The position numbers were made by a program, and so were the translations under genes. This document shows positions 12,851-24,199 of a DNA stretch of 64,000 nucleotides, in pieces. The stretch is from Atherix ibis (lineage: Eukaryota > Arthropoda > Insecta > Diptera > Athericidae). The notes under the pieces were generated by a model. It was not told where the DNA came from and searched no databases. It was given only the letters and a program-made list of their open reading frames with translations. How positions within the stretch are numbered: the stretch's first letter is position 1; each line of letters begins with the position of its first letter. The stretch spans positions 27,377,740-27,441,739 of the forward strand of contig OY282606.1 of assembly GCA_958298945.1 (NCBI GenBank), given 5' to 3'.

Positions 12851-13370
12851 CCTGAAAATTTTCACGTTTCAGCCTTCTTTGGTTCAAGCGATTGTTTTGA
12901 ACAACTTATCAAATACTTTACTTAAAAGACTCAACCTAGACTGATTAAACTTTTCACAAATATTTCAATACATTTTCTTCTAAATTCTTGCGTTGGAATT
13001 TAACTTTACTTATTTCCATTTCTATAAAAAGTATAATTTTGATATGAATAAATTAACGAATTACAAATTTTTCATTTTAAAATATAACTAATATATTAAA
13101 ATTTGTGGAAAAAAAAGATTCAGTCAAAAAACTTTGCAGTTTTATATATAATTGAATAATTTTCATTAAAATATTTCGTATTATTAGAGTAAATGAAAAT
13201 TTTAGCGAAAAATATGTTGATTAACAAATCTATGTCAAAAGCCATGTAATAACAATATTTTTATCGAGACGAGATTTGCTGACTCACCGAGTTACTCTTC
13301 TAAAAACGCCAAGCTCAAAACTTCAAAGGTAAACAAACCCGTTTGAGTAAAAATAATTTTAACTAAATAA
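12851..13370. other. AT-rich spacer
   Basis: No gene seen between the decayed relic and the minisatellite of about 30-31 bp. Confidence 0.3.
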
Positions 13371-15415
13371 AATTTTCAGTAAAAATAATTTGCAGTACAA
13401 ATTATGTCAGCAAAAATAAATTTCGGGAGAAATAATGTCAGGAAAAACAATTTCCAGTTAAAAAAGCTTTTATTCAAAATAATTTTCAGAAAAAATGATG
13501 TGTAAAATTATTTTCAGAAAAAATCATGCCAGCAAAATTATTGTTCAGAAAAAATAATGTCAGCAAAAATAATTTTTAGGAAAAATAATATTCAAGAGAA
13601 ATATTGTCAGCAAAAATAATTTCCAACTAAAAAAGTTTTTATTAAAAATAATTATTCAGGAAAAATAATGTCAAATATTATTTTCAGGAAAAATAATATC
13701 AGCAAAATAAGTTTCAGGAGAAATAATGGCAGTAAAAATAATGTTCAGGAGGAATCATGTCAGCGAAAATAATTTTCAAGAGAAATATTGTCAGCAAAAA
13801 TAATTTCTAACTAAAAAAAAATTTCCAGCTAAAATAGTTTTTATTAAATTAACTTTCAGGAAAAATCATGTCAGCAAAAATAGTTTTCCGGAAAATTAAT
13901 GACAGCAAAAATAATTTTCAGAAGAAATCATTTCAGCAAAAATAATTTTCAGAAAAAATTATATCAGCAAAAATAATATTCAGAAAAAATAATGTCAGCA
14001 AAATAAATTTTAGGAGGAATCATATCAGCAAAAATAATTTTCGGCTAAAATAAATTCTAACTAAAATAGTTTTTATTAAAAATAATGGTCAAGGAAAATG
14101 ATGTCAAAAATTATTTTCAGGAAAAATGTCGGCAAAATAAATTTCAGGAGGAATCATGTCAGCAAAAATAATTTTCAACTAAAATAATATTAGCAAAAAT
14201 AATTATCAGAAAAACTAATGTCAGCAAAAATAATATTCAGAAAAAATAATGTCAGCAAAACTAATTTCCAGGAAAAATAATTTTCACGAAAAATATTGTC
14301 AGCAAAAATAATTTTCAGCTAGAAAATATTTTATCACAAATAATTTTCAGAAAACATAATGTCAGCAAAAATAATTTCTAGGAAAAATAATTCTCAAGAG
14401 AAATATTGTCAGCAAAAATAATTTTCAGTTAAAGTAATTTGCAACAAAAATAATTTTCAGAAAAAATTATGTCAAATATTATTTTCAGGAAAAATAATGT
14501 GAGCAAAATAAATTTTAGGATAAATAATGTGAGCAAAATAAATTTTAGGAGATATAATGGCAGTAAAAATAATGTTCAGCACGAAGCATGTCAGCAAAAA
14601 TAATTTTCAAGAGAAATATTGTCAGCAAAATAATTTCCAACTAAAACAATTTCCAGCTAAAGTAGTTTTTATTAAATTAATTTTCAGCAAAAATCATGTC
14701 AGCAAAAATAATTTTCAGGAAAAATAATGTCAGCAAATTAATTTTTCAGAAGAAATATTTTCGGCAAAAATAATTTTCAGAAATTATAATGTCACCAAAA
14801 ATAATATTCGGAAAAAATATTGCCAGCATAATAAATTTCAGGAGAAATAATGCGAGGAAAATAAATTTCAGGAGAAAAATAATACCAGCAAAAATAATGT
14901 TCAGGAGGAATCATGTCAGCAAAAATAATTTTCAGCTAAAATAAATTCCAACTGAAATAGTTTTTATTAAAATTAATTGTCAAGGAAAATGATGTCAAAA
15001 ATTATTTTCAGGAAAAATAATGTCAGCAAAATAAATATTAGGAGGAATCATGTCAGCAAAAATAATTTTCAGGAAAAATATATTTCAAGAGAAATATTGT
15101 CAGCAAAAATAATTTTCAGCTAAAAAAATTATTTTTAATAAAAATAAGTTTTCCAGAAAAATAATGTCAAAAATAATTTTCAGGAGAAATAATATCAGCA
15201 AAAATAATTTTCAGGAGAAATCATATCAGTAAAATTTATTTTCTAGAGAAATAATGTCAGCAAAAATAATTATCAGCAAAAATAATGTCAGCAAATTAAT
15301 TTTGGGAAAAAATATTGTCGGCAAAACAATTTTCAACTAGAAAAGTTTTTATCAAAAATAATTTTCAGGAAAAATAATATCAGCAAAATTAATTTTCAGT
15401 AAAAAAATTATTAAT
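13371..15415. repeat. diverged minisatellite of about 30-31 bp
   Basis: Loose tandem repeats of about 30-31 bp. The recurring words are aaataatgtcagcaaaa and ataattttcaggaaaa. The same words make up much of each 468-bp unit at 7.8-11.5 kb, so the two arrays are related. Here the units are more diverged and no 468-bp order is visible, which suggests the older or less homogenised state. Confidence 0.85.
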
Positions 15416-15639
15416 TTTGAATTCAATCATTTAAGTTCATTAACAAATAAAAATGGATAAATCCATAAAAAAGGGAAATATTTTGATTGTATCTGTTCTG
15501 AATAGTAAAAATAATTTTGCGAACAGTAACTTCAACTGAACTAGCTCAAGAAATTCAATACAGAAACTAAATAAATGGTATCTGATCAGTTAATATTATT
15601 AATTTATATACTCGTATTATGCCTAACTGATTTTTTTTC

Positions 15640-16250
15640 AATTGTGAAAATATGTTGGCAGTACTATGAACAGGACCTAAAATTATAGATCAGATTTAAA
15701 TAGGCGAGTTAATCGTAATTCGTTTTCATCGTTGTTTGCAATTTTAAGCACTCCCGTAAGATTGTATAGCTTAAAAAATGTTGACAGCAAATTTTGCAGT
15801 CATTTGTCGCACTCAATGTACTCGTATTTTTTCGATTTTTTTATTAATGAATTTTCGATTTTTTTTATGAATATACCACACAACTGTCACGTCCACCTTC
15901 CAAAGCGCCAGCACATATTGCCAATTCGGAATTTATTCCAGGCATAATTTCACACAAATCCGGATTTAAAATATCAATTTTAACATAAAGCAAAGTTTCT
16001 GAAATCAAATAAATATTATACTAAATTAAAAATGGGAAAAAAATTATGTTTTTAAGATTTTTTTTTTCTTTTTGAATAAATTTAATTTAATGGATGTATT
16101 CTGCCTCAGCCAGCTTTAAAACATTTTCTTCCAATTGATGGTTCCATCGGCGACAAGCTGATTGGTTTTACTTTTGGCATTACGATAAATGGACTGCTAA
16201 CTTTTATTAGAGTTAATATTATTATCATTATAATTTTATAACCAGGTTAT
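15640..16250 (-). pseudogene. inverted broken copy of the trypsin-like gene at 17.5 kb
   Basis: Read on -, this matches the gene at 17529-18745 over the end of its exon 3 (KPISLSPMEPSIG), the intron, exon 4 (a LNPDLC segment, then ICAGALEGGRDSC) and part of the downstream flank (ctgatctataattttag and catagtactgccaacatatt). Damage is plain: the GWG motif has become G-stop-G (tgg to tga), a conserved Thr-Ala has changed, and exons 1, 2, 5 and 6 are not found. It is a partial inverted duplicate. A mariner copy (16338 onward) lies just beyond its 5' side. Confidence 0.75.
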
Positions 16251-16337
16251 TATGATTGAAAAGTGTCAAAGTTTTATGAATAAAAATATTTTTTAAAATA
16301 ATTGCTATTAGCTTCAAGATGGCAACGAATTATTATA

Positions 16338-17270
16338 CGAGATCTGTTCAATCTGTGAAAATCGATTTTCGATTTTTTTTTATGGCGTTATATTGGTAAT
16401 CATGTCTCTAACTTATGCCGTCAAGTTCGGCCATTTTAAATGTTCAGTTAATTTTTGACAGCTGTTTTGCTTGCACGTGTTTTGGCTTGTCTTCGATATT
16501 TGCCCATTCCAAAAAATGGATCAAAGGATCTATCAATTTTTGTGTGAAAAACAAATTAATTGCGCTGACGTATTCCAAATGTTGACTAAGGCATATGGTG
16601 AAGCTATCTTGGATCGAAGCAACCTTTATCGGTGGTAGAAAATGTTCTCAGAGGACCGAGAAGATGTGCCGGATGCCCGATCACGTCACCAACATACGAA
16701 AACATTGATGAAGTAAAGAAAATAGTATTGGCCAATCGTCGAATCACCGTTAGAGAAGTTGCTGAGGACTTAAACATATCGATTGGCTCATGCCATTCGA
16801 TTTTTACCAATGATTTCGGTGTTAGACGGGTCGGCGCGAAATTCGTACCAAAATTGCTCAATTTCGACCAAAAACAGCATCGCATTAACATTGCTAAGGA
16901 GCTGTTGGACTCTGTTCTCGATGACCCAAATTTGCTCCAGAGGGTCATAACTGATGACGGATCATGAATTTATGGTTATGACGTGAAAACCAAAGCTCAG
17001 TCATCCCAATGGAAGCTGCCGCACGAGCCAAGACCGAAAAAAGCACCCCAAGTTCGGTCGAATGTGAAGGTTTTGCTTACAGTTTTCTTCGATTGTAGGG
17101 ACGTGGTGCATCGTGAGTAGAACGGTCAATAAGGAATATTACGAGTACCTGCAAGTTATGCGTAAGTTGCGTGAAGCAATCCGCCAGAAACGCCCGGATT
17201 TGTGGAAAAACAAAAATTGACTTTTGCCATTTTTGGCCATAAACAACACACTTAATCAAGAAGAAAATTA
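16338..17270 (+). mobile_element. long-TIR mariner, copy a (broken)
   Basis: Begins with acgagatctgttcaa, a shortened version of the family's left end. The transposase would start at 16516 (MDQR). It reads through the KFCVKN-type helix-turn-helix, VREVAEDLNIS (second HTH), FDQKQHRINIAKELLDSV, and a first catalytic region, VITDDGS, where the usual GDESW has changed and a stop follows. The part after RQKRPDLW is cut and scrambled, and the second and third catalytic Asp are missing. A 29-A run follows at about 17309-17337. Confidence 0.8.
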
Positions 17271-17300
17271 GCAATAATTATTTTTAAAAATACTTTTTAG

Positions 17301-17309
<9 letters not shown>

Positions 17310-17337
<28 letters not shown>
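17310..17337. repeat. poly-A tract
   Basis: An uninterrupted run of about 28-29 A just downstream of mariner copy a. It could be the tail of a lost retroposed sequence or a simple expansion. No partner sequence or target duplication was found. Confidence 0.6.
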
Positions 17338-17528
17338 CAGTTTAAAACCAGATTCCTTTCAATCATAATAGCCTGGTTATTGGGGGAATCATTTCGACTG
17401 ACAATAAACAAATATATTTTTTGATTAGTATTTAAAAATTATTTTTTAAAATAAAAATTACAATTAATAAATATTATTAAAATTTTTTATTTTAATTTTA
17501 TTTTGTTTAAATTACTATAAAAATCAAA

Positions 17529-18745
17529 ATGGGATATGTTTTTCTGTGGACAACTTTAAGTTTATCGGTTTTATTTCTAAATAATAATATATTGTCAGTG
17601 TTATCGGTTAATATGACCGAGACCGGTCAAGTTGACTTCAGGATCATCAATGGTACTGAAGCTATACTAGGACAATTTCCATCTATGGTATTGTAGCTGT
17701 TATCTTTAAAAAGTTATAAACTTATAGGCGGTAAAAACCTTTAATATTTCTAGGTTGCTATTGAGAACCCACTCGGAGCCATTGTTTGCGGAGGAAGCCT
17801 TTTAGATATGACATATGTTTTGACTGCCGCTCACTGTATGATGTATGACAAAGTATGGTTTTTGATGCTACTTAAAATAAGAACCATTTTATTTCAAATA
17901 TTTTTAAAAGGTATATTTAATTGCAGGTATAATTGACGTGACGGATACCAGTGATCTTTTACAAAAGCGACAATCTTTGCAAATTATCAAACATCCAAAT
18001 TATAATCGTGAAACCGATGATAATGATATTGCTCTAATAAAAGCGATTAGTCCATTTACCGAAACGCCCAATTTAAAACCAATCAGCTTGTCGGCGATGG
18101 AACCGTCAATTGGAGAAAAATGTATTACAGCGGGTTGGGGCAGAATAGATCCAGTAATATTTACATTTATCCAACGAAAAAAAATCCATATACCTAAGAA
18201 TGTGTGGTTTTTTTTTTTATTTTAGCATAATATTTATTTAGCTTCACAGACTTTGCTCTATGTTGAAATTGATATTTTAAATCCGGATTTGTGTAAAAAA
18301 GATCCTGGAATCAATGCTGAACTCATGATATGTGCTGGCGCTTTGGAAGGTGGACGTGACAGTTGTGCGGTATATTAACAAAAATTCGAAAATGCTATAA
18401 AAATTTACTAATCAAATTGAATTTGTAAAGGGTGATTCTGGTGGACCACTTATATGTTCAAATAGTGTCTCGGCAATAGTATCTTATGGAAATTCGGTTT
18501 GTGGTAAAATAGGATCGCCTGGTGTTTATACAAAGACCACTTCTTATAAAGATTGGATAAAGAGTATAGTCTCTGAAAATGATGAGAATCCCTTGGAACA
18601 AGACTATTCCTAGTAATATTTATAATCAATTTTATTTTTTATCAATAACATTTGTAAAATTTCCAGTCCTAGTCAGAGTCGAGCAAATTCGATTTACACG
18701 CTTAAATTAGTCTGGATCGGAATATTCTTAGCTTCTCTCTTTTGA
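17529..18745 (+). CDS. trypsin-like serine protease with hydrophobic C-terminal tail (gene 1)
   Basis: Six exons on GT-AG introns: 17529-17687, 17754-17852, 17911-18153, 18226-18369, 18431-18612 and 18667-18745, giving 301 residues. It has an N-terminal hydrophobic signal-like segment, a short propeptide and the activation site R-IINGTEA. The catalytic residues are His in LTAAHC, Asp in DNDIALIK and Ser in GDSGGPL. The S1-pocket Asp (DSCAGDSGG) predicts cleavage after Lys/Arg. Cysteines fit the chymotrypsin disulfides. The last intron has phase 2: it removes the apparent stop at 18611-18613 and adds a tail ending in LVWIGIFLASLF, which suggests membrane or GPI attachment. An AATAAA lies at about 18842. 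The exon structure is inferred from splice sites and homology to gene 2, not from transcripts. Confidence 0.85.
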
Positions 18746-18859
18746 TAAATTATTTTCAACAAAATTTCTCCAAATATTTGTGTGTAAAACAGAAATTAGT
18801 AAATTTACTATGATTAAATTGTTATTTTTTTTTATAAATTAAATAAAAATAAAGAAAAT

Positions 18860-19850
18860 AACAATTTTTGCTGGGAAATATTTTTTTTTTAAATAATATT
18901 GGACCCAATACCGATTTAAGTCTGATCTATAATTTTAGATCTTGTTCATAGTACTGCCAACATATTATCATATTTGATTAATGATATTTCATGTGGTAGA
19001 ATTGTGTGAAATTAAAATTGAAGATATGTTAACTGCCTTCAGCTCCTCGATTTGATGTTATCAACAGTACCAATATGATGTCCTTTGAAGGATTTTTTGA
19101 TCTTACAATATAAAAACGTCATACGGGCTTTGGTCAGGTAACTAACCTAATTGGAGAATCACAGGAATTACTTTTTCTGACAGAGGATTTTGTCAAGGTG
19201 GAGCCGTACTGGCCATTCGACTGATTTTATTTTAGTAATAATAATAGAATCAAATATTTGTTATGGTAGGGAAAATTACGTGAAGAATGCTTTCGGTATT
19301 GGAAAGGATGGGAAAGTAATTAAATTTTGGAATAAAAATTAAAATGTCCTGAACGTCAAGTTCTACAGGATTATATATAGTTAAGGACGATCATACTCAG
19401 AGAGCACATGTTTCAGCAAGGCATGCTTGAAGCTAGCTTTATGGGAAGATTACGTGGGCCTTCGAAATTTTTTACTGTAATGTGATCCCACCCTCGTCAT
19501 AAACAGAAAAAAATCACATCGGATGATATAGGGGATAATAAAAACACTCGAAGATGTTTAATTCTCCTGGGGAGAGAAACAATAAAAAAGAAAAAAATAA
19601 TGAAAAAAAAAATTACAAAATAAAACAAAAAAGAAGCTATTTAGGCAAAAAGGGAACGAATAAGAATTGAGAGGGAAGGTATAAAAATGCAGAAGCAGAA
19701 AATGAATCAAAAATAAAATTTTTGAAAGAAATAAAAAAACATCTAAAAAAAGAAGAAAAGCACAGAAACTAAAGAAAAGAGAAGAAAAAAAGGGTAAAGT
19801 CGACCGATGACATTGGTGGGAGAGACCTAGCTGGTCCGTCTCTCCCTGGC
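18860..19850. other. intergenic; duplicated flank, then a purine-rich block
   Basis: 18915-18970 is the counterpart of the flank of the inverted pseudogene (ctgatctataattttag and catagtactgccaacatatt). 19000-19550 has no recognised gene. 19560-19800 is A/G-rich and repetitive in composition. 19800-19850 is less AT-rich (gggagagacctagctgg) and unidentified. Confidence 0.4.
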
Positions 19851-20520
19851 TTATACGATAAGTTCGGCCATTTTGAATGTTCAGTTATTTTTTGACAGCT
19901 GCTTTGCTTCCACGTGTGTTGGCTCGTCTTCGATTTTTGCCCATTCCAAAAAATGGATCAAAGAATCTGTTTCGGGAACAAGAAAAAGTCACAGGGAGGA
20001 AGATCTGGAGAATACGGTGAGCAGCATTATTAGTGTGTTGTTTTTGGCCAAAAATTCGCGCACAAGCAACGATCAGCAGGGGCGTTATAATGGTGCAAAA
20101 GCCAATTTTTGTTCTTCAACAAATGCGGGTCTTGGCTCGTGCGGCAGCTTCCATTGGGATTATTGGGCTTTGGTTTCCACGTCATAACCATAAACCCATG
20201 CTTCGTTACCAGTTATGACCCGCTGCAGCAACTTTGGGTCATCGCGGACAGAGTCCAACAGCTCCTTGGCAATGTTAATGCGATGCTGTTTTTGGTCAAA
20301 AATAGGCAAAAATCGAAGACAAGCCAAAACACGTGCAAGCAAAACAGCTGTCAAAAATTAACTGAACATTCAAAATGGCCGGCATAACGGCCATTTTGAA
20401 TGAACATGAAAATTTTTTTGCCGTTATGTTGAGACATGATTACCAATATAACGCCACAAAAAATCGAAAATCGAATATACGTAACCCGCGGAAATTCAAA
20501 ATTCGTGATTTGAACAGCCA
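19851..20520 (-). mobile_element. long-TIR mariner, copy b (internally deleted)
   Basis: Reverse-oriented copy. On - it keeps FDQKQHRINIAKELLDSV, RVITGNEAWVYGYDVETK, a degraded second catalytic region, and a C-terminal CDFFLFPKQIL followed by a stop. The long terminal repeats are present on both sides; the outer part of the left one is missing. The 5' third of the transposase is deleted between ttttgcc and the codons for FDQK, a junction shared with copies d and e. A second deletion removes the region between the first and second catalytic motifs. A perfect inverted repeat, attcaaaatggccg, occurs at about 20369-20401. Confidence 0.8.
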
Positions 20521-20589
20521 TCTAGTTAAAAAATAATGGATTTATTTTTCTCTAAACTAATTAATGAATAAAAAAAGATCCTAAAAATA

Positions 20590-21560
20590 AGGTTATCAAC
20601 TGCAGACCTATAGTAACATTATCGAGTATTCCAAAAAGTTATTTGAATCGTTGATATACAATATTTGCAGCTCATCAAGCAGTGGAGTTGCTTAATCACA
20701 CCTAATCAGCATGGTTTTATGCCTTCAAGATCTACAACTACCAATCTCCTTATATTTATTTCTAAAATATTTTATATAATTTCTAAGGGTTTGCATCTAC
20801 ACTGATTTTAGTAAAGCATTTGACCAAAATTCCTCACTTGATTATTTTATTTAACTTAAACAAGAGATTTTGAAGCAATTACTGATGTTCCGCAGGGTAG
20901 CCATCTTGGCCCATTACTTTTTATTCTTGCCATTGATGACATTTGTTAAAGTAATCAAGAACTTCAAAACTTTAATCTTTGCGGATGACAAAAAAAAAAC
21001 TTTTCTCAAATTAATAAAAATTCCAATGATGCCAATCCTCATTCAGAAGGATTTCAACTTATTTAATAATTGATGCGCATCATTTTTTAGATCCCTTAAT
21101 CCTCAAACTTTCTCTTATAACTTTTCAGGATCTAGAATTAAACGTGCACAAACTGCTACTGACCTTGAGATTTTACTGAATAAGAAACTTGGATTTATTA
21201 CCCACACTGACAACAATTTTGCTAAAGGTAGTGCCGTTTGAGGCTTTATAAAGCGTGTTAATACTTCGGTGCACTTATATTGTTCCTTAGTTAGACCTAT
21301 TCTTAAGTATGCAACTGTAGTTTGCTCGCCTTTTTACAGAATTTATATTAAGCGTATAGAATCGGTGCAACGTTACTTTGTTAGGTTTGCTTTAAAGGAC
21401 TTTCATTGCTTTAATTGTGTTAGACTTCCTCCTTACACAAAACTGGTGAAAAGTTGGTTTTAGGCGTCAGGCACTTACCAACCCTTTAAAATTAGGCACT
21501 TACAAATAGGGTTTTCTATAAGCGTGTGAAATATAATGTCTAACAGTTTCTGTTTGTATC
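20590..21560 (+). pseudogene. decayed jockey-like LINE reverse transcriptase
   Basis: Scattered frames show the usual order of RT motifs: NYRPI-TLSSIPKLFE, NQHGFMPSRSTTTNLL, DFSKAFDQ, VPQGSHLGPLLFI, and FADDKK, the last with the catalytic Asp pair. Further on come LEILLNKKLGFITH and YCSLVRPILKYATVV from the thumb region. Many stops and frameshifts; endonuclease and 3' end not seen. It lies in the spacer between the two protease genes. Confidence 0.6.
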
Positions 21561-21921
21561 TGTAAGGAATTCGACCTTTCTAGTATTAAAAGCTCTTTGA
21601 AAAAAAAAATTTGTTTTCTCTCCCAAACCTGTAGCTTGTTTTTTCTTCCATGTTAAAGCGTACTTTTTAAAATTGAGCGCTCTTAAAAAAAAACCTATAC
21701 ACAAAAATTTCTATTGTATCAAAAAAAAAACAAAACAATTTAATAAAAATATTTCAAAAATCACATAAAATCGATCATAGTAGGACGACTGGTTTATTAA
21801 AATCAATTTCTATAAATTTTCTGACACAAATTATAAATTTTTTGCTCTTATGTGATTTTTTTTTTATATTTTAAAAAATTAATTTCATTTGAAGAATTTT
21901 TCGTGAAAAAAAAACTTCAAA
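21561..21921. other. upstream region of gene 2
   Basis: Poly-A/T-rich DNA. A promoter must lie here, but no TATA or initiator pair could be singled out against the AT background. Confidence 0.3.
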
Positions 21922-23193
21922 ATGAAGACAATATTTGTAAATATAATTTTATGTTGGTTTATTTTAATTTTAAGCAGTTTGTATCCGATTTCATCGACTA
22001 CTACCGAACAAGAACCTGTAATTAATCCGAAAATCATAGGAGGACATCCCGCTGAACTAGGCAGTTTACCATATATGGTATGATGAAAGTGGTCTGCCAT
22101 ATGAAAATTTATTCTCTTGTTTGGTAATGATAACAGTACCAAAAAAAAATATTTTTTTCCTAGATAGCCATTCAACAATCAACTAATTATACATTTTGTG
22201 GAGGTAGTCTTATAAATTTATATCATATTCTGACGGCGGCACACTGCTTCTATTATACGAAAAAGGAAAGTATTCCAATTTAATACAATTTTCCAATAAT
22301 TAATTAATTAAATATTTTTCAATACAGGTACATTTTGTTGCAGGTATTGTTGATTTATTCAATTTGACTGGTGAAGAACAAATAAGATATCCTGAAAAGA
22401 TTATTGTCCATCCAGAATTTAACGATGCAATTACTGGCAATGACATTGCAATTGCCAAAGTTCAGGAGCCATTTCAGCTTACAAATTATATCAAACCAAT
22501 AGAAATTAACACTCGAAACCCTTCGATTGGGACCAAGTGTATCACAGCTGGTTGGGGACGTACTAATGCAGTAAATTTCTGAGAAATTTTCTTGAAAATA
22601 AAATTTTCTAATCACAAAACAATTTTACATTTCAGGAAGATCGTAAGTCACATTCACACGCATTGTTATATGTTGAGATCGATATCTTAGACACTCTGGA
22701 ATGCAGAAGTCATTGGACATTTTACGATAGTTTAATGTTATGTGCTGGTGACCTGACGAGTTATTGTGATAGCTGCCTAGTAAGAACTATTTTTCCAAAA
22801 AAGTATCAAATATTTTATTTTACCGATTTTTCAAGGGTGACTCTGGCGGACCGCTTGCTTGTTCGAATATCCTTGTGGGGATCGTATCATTTGGACCTCT
22901 CAAATGCGGTAGTGGTCTTCCTGCCATATATACAAATGTTTCTAACTATAGAGATTGGATAAAAACTAACATCAATGCAACAGAAAATGTAGAACTGTAA
23001 GTTTTGGAAATAGAAAATATTTCTTTTTTTTTCTGGACAAAATCAAATAAAATTTATTGTTTTTTATAATTTTAGTTATGTAGCAACAAGTTCAACATTT
23101 ACATTTAAAAGAACTGCTACACAATTACTTGCAGTTCTGTTAAGCATTCTTACCATATTTATATCGAATGGAATTATCAACAATCTAATTTAA
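21922..23193 (+). CDS. trypsin-like serine protease with hydrophobic C-terminal tail (gene 2)
   Basis: Paralogue of gene 1 with the same six-exon plan: 21922-22077, 22164-22269, 22328-22570, 22636-22779, 22836-22996 and 23076-23193. Exons 3 and 4 have exactly the same lengths as in gene 1 (243 and 144 nt). It has a signal-like N terminus and the activation site K-IIGGHPA. Catalytic His is in LTAAHC, Asp in GNDIAIAK, Ser in GDSGGPL; the S1 Asp is in CDSCLGDSGG. Exon 5 ends at a perfect GTAAGT donor that hides a taa stop. Exon 6 adds a long hydrophobic tail ([14 protein letters not shown]). Problem: the exon 2 donor is one base out of phase with the exon 3 acceptor, so the gene may be damaged, mis-sequenced in an A run, or spliced at a second acceptor at 22343. 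AATAAA at about 23202. Confidence 0.75.
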
Positions 23194-23417
23194 TTAATTA
23201 AAATAAAATTTATTGTAAAATATTAACTATTAAAATAAAAAGGCATTTAATTTAGTTTAAAAAGAATTTATTTTGTATTTATTGTATATAATTTGATAGT
23301 AATAAATTTCGATATTATTATAATTTAAAAGTTACCATTTTTTCTGCGGTGAAATGCAGGACATTTTCTTATTAATAAAACAAATATAAATACAATAAAA
23401 ATATATTAAAATTAAGA

Positions 23418-24197
23418 ATATCGATTTTCAATTTTTTGTGGCGTTATATTGGTACTCATGTGTCTCACTTATGTCGGCCATTTTGAATGTTCACTTAATT
23501 TTTGACAGCTGCTTTGCTTGCACATGTTTTGGCTCATATTCGATTTTTGCCAATTTTCGACCAAAAAAAGCTTCGCATTAACATTGTTAAGGAGCTGTTG
23601 GACTCTGGCCGCGATGACCTAAAGTTGCTGCAGAGGGTCATAACTGGTAACGAAGCATGGGTTTATGGTTATGACGTGGAAACCAAAGCTCAATTATCCC
23701 AATGGAAGATGCCGCACGAGCCAAGACCGAAAAAAGCACGCCAAGTTCGGTCGATTATGAAGGTTTTGCTTACAGTTTTCTTCGATTGCAGGGGCGTGGT
23801 GCATTATGAGTTATTGCCACAGGGTAGAACGGTCAATAAGGAATATTACCTGCAAGTCATGCGCAAGTTGCGTGAAGCAATCCGCCAGAAACGCCCGGAT
23901 TTGTGGAAGAACAAAAATTAGCTTTTGCACCGTTGCTTGTGCGCGAATTGTTGGCCAAAAACAATGCACTATTTTTTTCTTGTTCCCGAAACAGATTCTT
24001 TGATCCATTTTTTGTAATGGGCAAAACACGTGCAAGGAAAGCAGCTGTCAAAAATTAACTGAACCTTCAAAATGACCGAACTTGTCGACATAAGTGAGAG
24101 TCATGAGTACCAACATAACCCCACAAAAAATCGAAAATTGAATGTACTTAACCCACGAAAATTCAAAATTCGCGATACTTTTTGAACAGACCTCGTA
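23418..24197 (+). mobile_element. long-TIR mariner, copy d (ORF 5' deletion)
   Basis: The right end is complete to cagacctcgta; the left end lacks its outermost bases. The transposase lacks its N-terminal third through the same junction as copies b and e (ttttgcca joined to ttttcgacc). It keeps VITGNEAWVYGYDVETK, LPQGRTVNKEYY and IRQKRPDLW. The second catalytic region is deleted. Sequence for FLFPKQIL and a stop leads straight into the inverted terminal repeat. Not functional. It lies 225 bp after the end of gene 2. Confidence 0.8.
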
Positions 24198-24199
24198 TT

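Noticed and set aside
3861..15415. CRISPR-like regular repeats
   Set aside because: Units are contiguous (13 bp, about 30 bp, about 468 bp) with no unique spacers of constant length, and the context is a eukaryotic genome. These are mini- and macrosatellites.
17305..17340. Poly-A run as the tail of a processed retrogene or SINE
   Set aside because: Upstream is a mariner DNA transposon, not a reverse-transcribed sequence, and no target duplication was found.
18431..18613. Gene 1 ending at the tag at 18611-18613 and gene 2 ending at taa near 22997
   Set aside because: Both stops overlap good splice donors, and the downstream exons in matching phase encode similar hydrophobic tails in both genes, so the six-exon models are preferred.
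19800..19850. Possible tRNA-derived SINE head near gggagagacctagctgg
   Set aside because: No A and B box pair at proper spacing, and no second copy in the window.
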